Positions 5,628 through 5,869 of a stretch of DNA of 5,869 bases are shown here, piece by piece. How positions within the stretch are numbered: the first letter of the stretch is position 1; every line of letters starts with the position of its first letter. Location: assembly GCA_013203065.1 (NCBI GenBank), contig JABMQV010000367.1:1-5869 (forward strand). Reading direction: 5' to 3'. The notes below the pieces were generated by a model. It saw nothing but the letters and a program-made list of their open reading frames with translations. It did not search any database and had not been told where the DNA came from. This DNA is from Desulfobacteraceae bacterium (GTDB lineage Bacteria > Desulfobacterota > DSM-4660 > Desulfatiglandales > Desulfatiglandaceae). The position numbers and the translations under genes were made by a program.

Positions 5628-5869
5628 ATGAAAGAAAATGCTGCAACAAAAGAAGAACTTGATCAATTTGACGGGCATATTTCCAAGCTAAAGGAACTTG
5701 AGGCCCAATTCGCCGAGGTAAAGACCCAGTTGGAGGCGCTTCAGAAGAAGACACAAGAGAACAAACTCTCCATGATCATGTTCAGTGGCGATCTGGATAA
5801 GGCGTTGGCATCGTTGATCATTGCCACAGGAGCCGTGGCAATGGGTCTGGACGTGGTGATGTTCTTCAC
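5628..5869 (+). CDS. DsrE/DsrF/DrsH-like (DsrE2-type) sulfur-relay family protein, 3' end outside the window
   Basis: The first 80 residues are visible and the frame is still open at the window edge. Residues about 8-45 form a polar, heptad-like region (for example ISKLKELEAQFAEVKTQLEA at 18-37), a probable coiled coil. From 46 the sequence becomes NKLSMIMFSGDLDKALASLI, then IATGAVAMGLDVVMFF, the first beta strand, SGDLDKA loop and helix of DsrE2-type proteins. Members of this family are linked to sulfur transfer in dissimilatory sulfur metabolism, and some are membrane-bound. The cysteines that would show sulfur transfer are expected further on and cannot be seen here. ATG 5628 is fixed by the AAGGAGG site. 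It is downstream of a truncated MarR-like frame and separated from it by a hairpin, so it is probably transcribed on its own. Confidence 0.85.
   Translation, partial: MKENAATKEELDQFDGHISKLKELEAQFAEVKTQLEALQKKTQENKLSMIMFSGDLDKALASLIIATGAVAMGLDVVMFF

Overview
All supported genes lie on the + strand. The proteins (a strictly anaerobe-type 4Fe-4S reductase-like protein, a crotonase, and a DsrE-type sulfur-relay protein), the roughly 50% GC and the strong AAGGAGG-type ribosome binding sites suggest a Desulfobacterota-like (deltaproteobacterial) anaerobe. That assignment is inference from gene content; the window holds no rRNA or other phylogenetic marker.

Layout. Positions 1-269 contain no gene I can support. 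Next come an enoyl-CoA hydratase/isomerase-family gene (270-1061), a small SAM-dependent methyltransferase (about 1106-1696) and a QueG-like protein with eight conserved cysteines (1693-2487). The methyltransferase stop and the QueG-like start share an ATGA, so these two are probably translationally coupled. A 133-base gap (2488-2620) holds a strong imperfect hairpin and a possible 25-codon leader ORF. After it comes nudC, the NAD(H) pyrophosphatase/NAD-RNA decapping enzyme (2621-3436), identified by its zinc ribbon, complete Nudix box and SQPWPFPxS signature. A TTG-started membrane protein resembling the DUF6635 group follows (3459-4499), then ogt, the O6-alkylguanine-DNA alkyltransferase (4608-5081).

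The right end changes character. After ogt there is a 27-base palindrome and then an open frame encoding the C-terminal two thirds of a MarR-family regulator. Its N-terminal helices cannot be found in any + frame upstream, so it looks truncated. A second strong hairpin separates it from the start of a DsrE2-like gene with an N-terminal coiled-coil extension, which runs off the window at 5869.

How the genes may work together. nudC and ogt are both maintenance functions (nucleotide/RNA-cap hydrolysis and alkylation repair), with an uncharacterised membrane protein between them. The methyltransferase and the Fe-S protein form a tightly linked pair of unknown substrate. The MarR remnant beside a sulfur-relay gene suggests lost or altered local regulation. 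I see no mobile element, CRISPR array, tRNA or rRNA. I do not see a clearly new multi-gene system; the most open questions are the coupled methyltransferase/Fe-S pair, the membrane protein and the truncated regulator next to the DsrE2-like gene.
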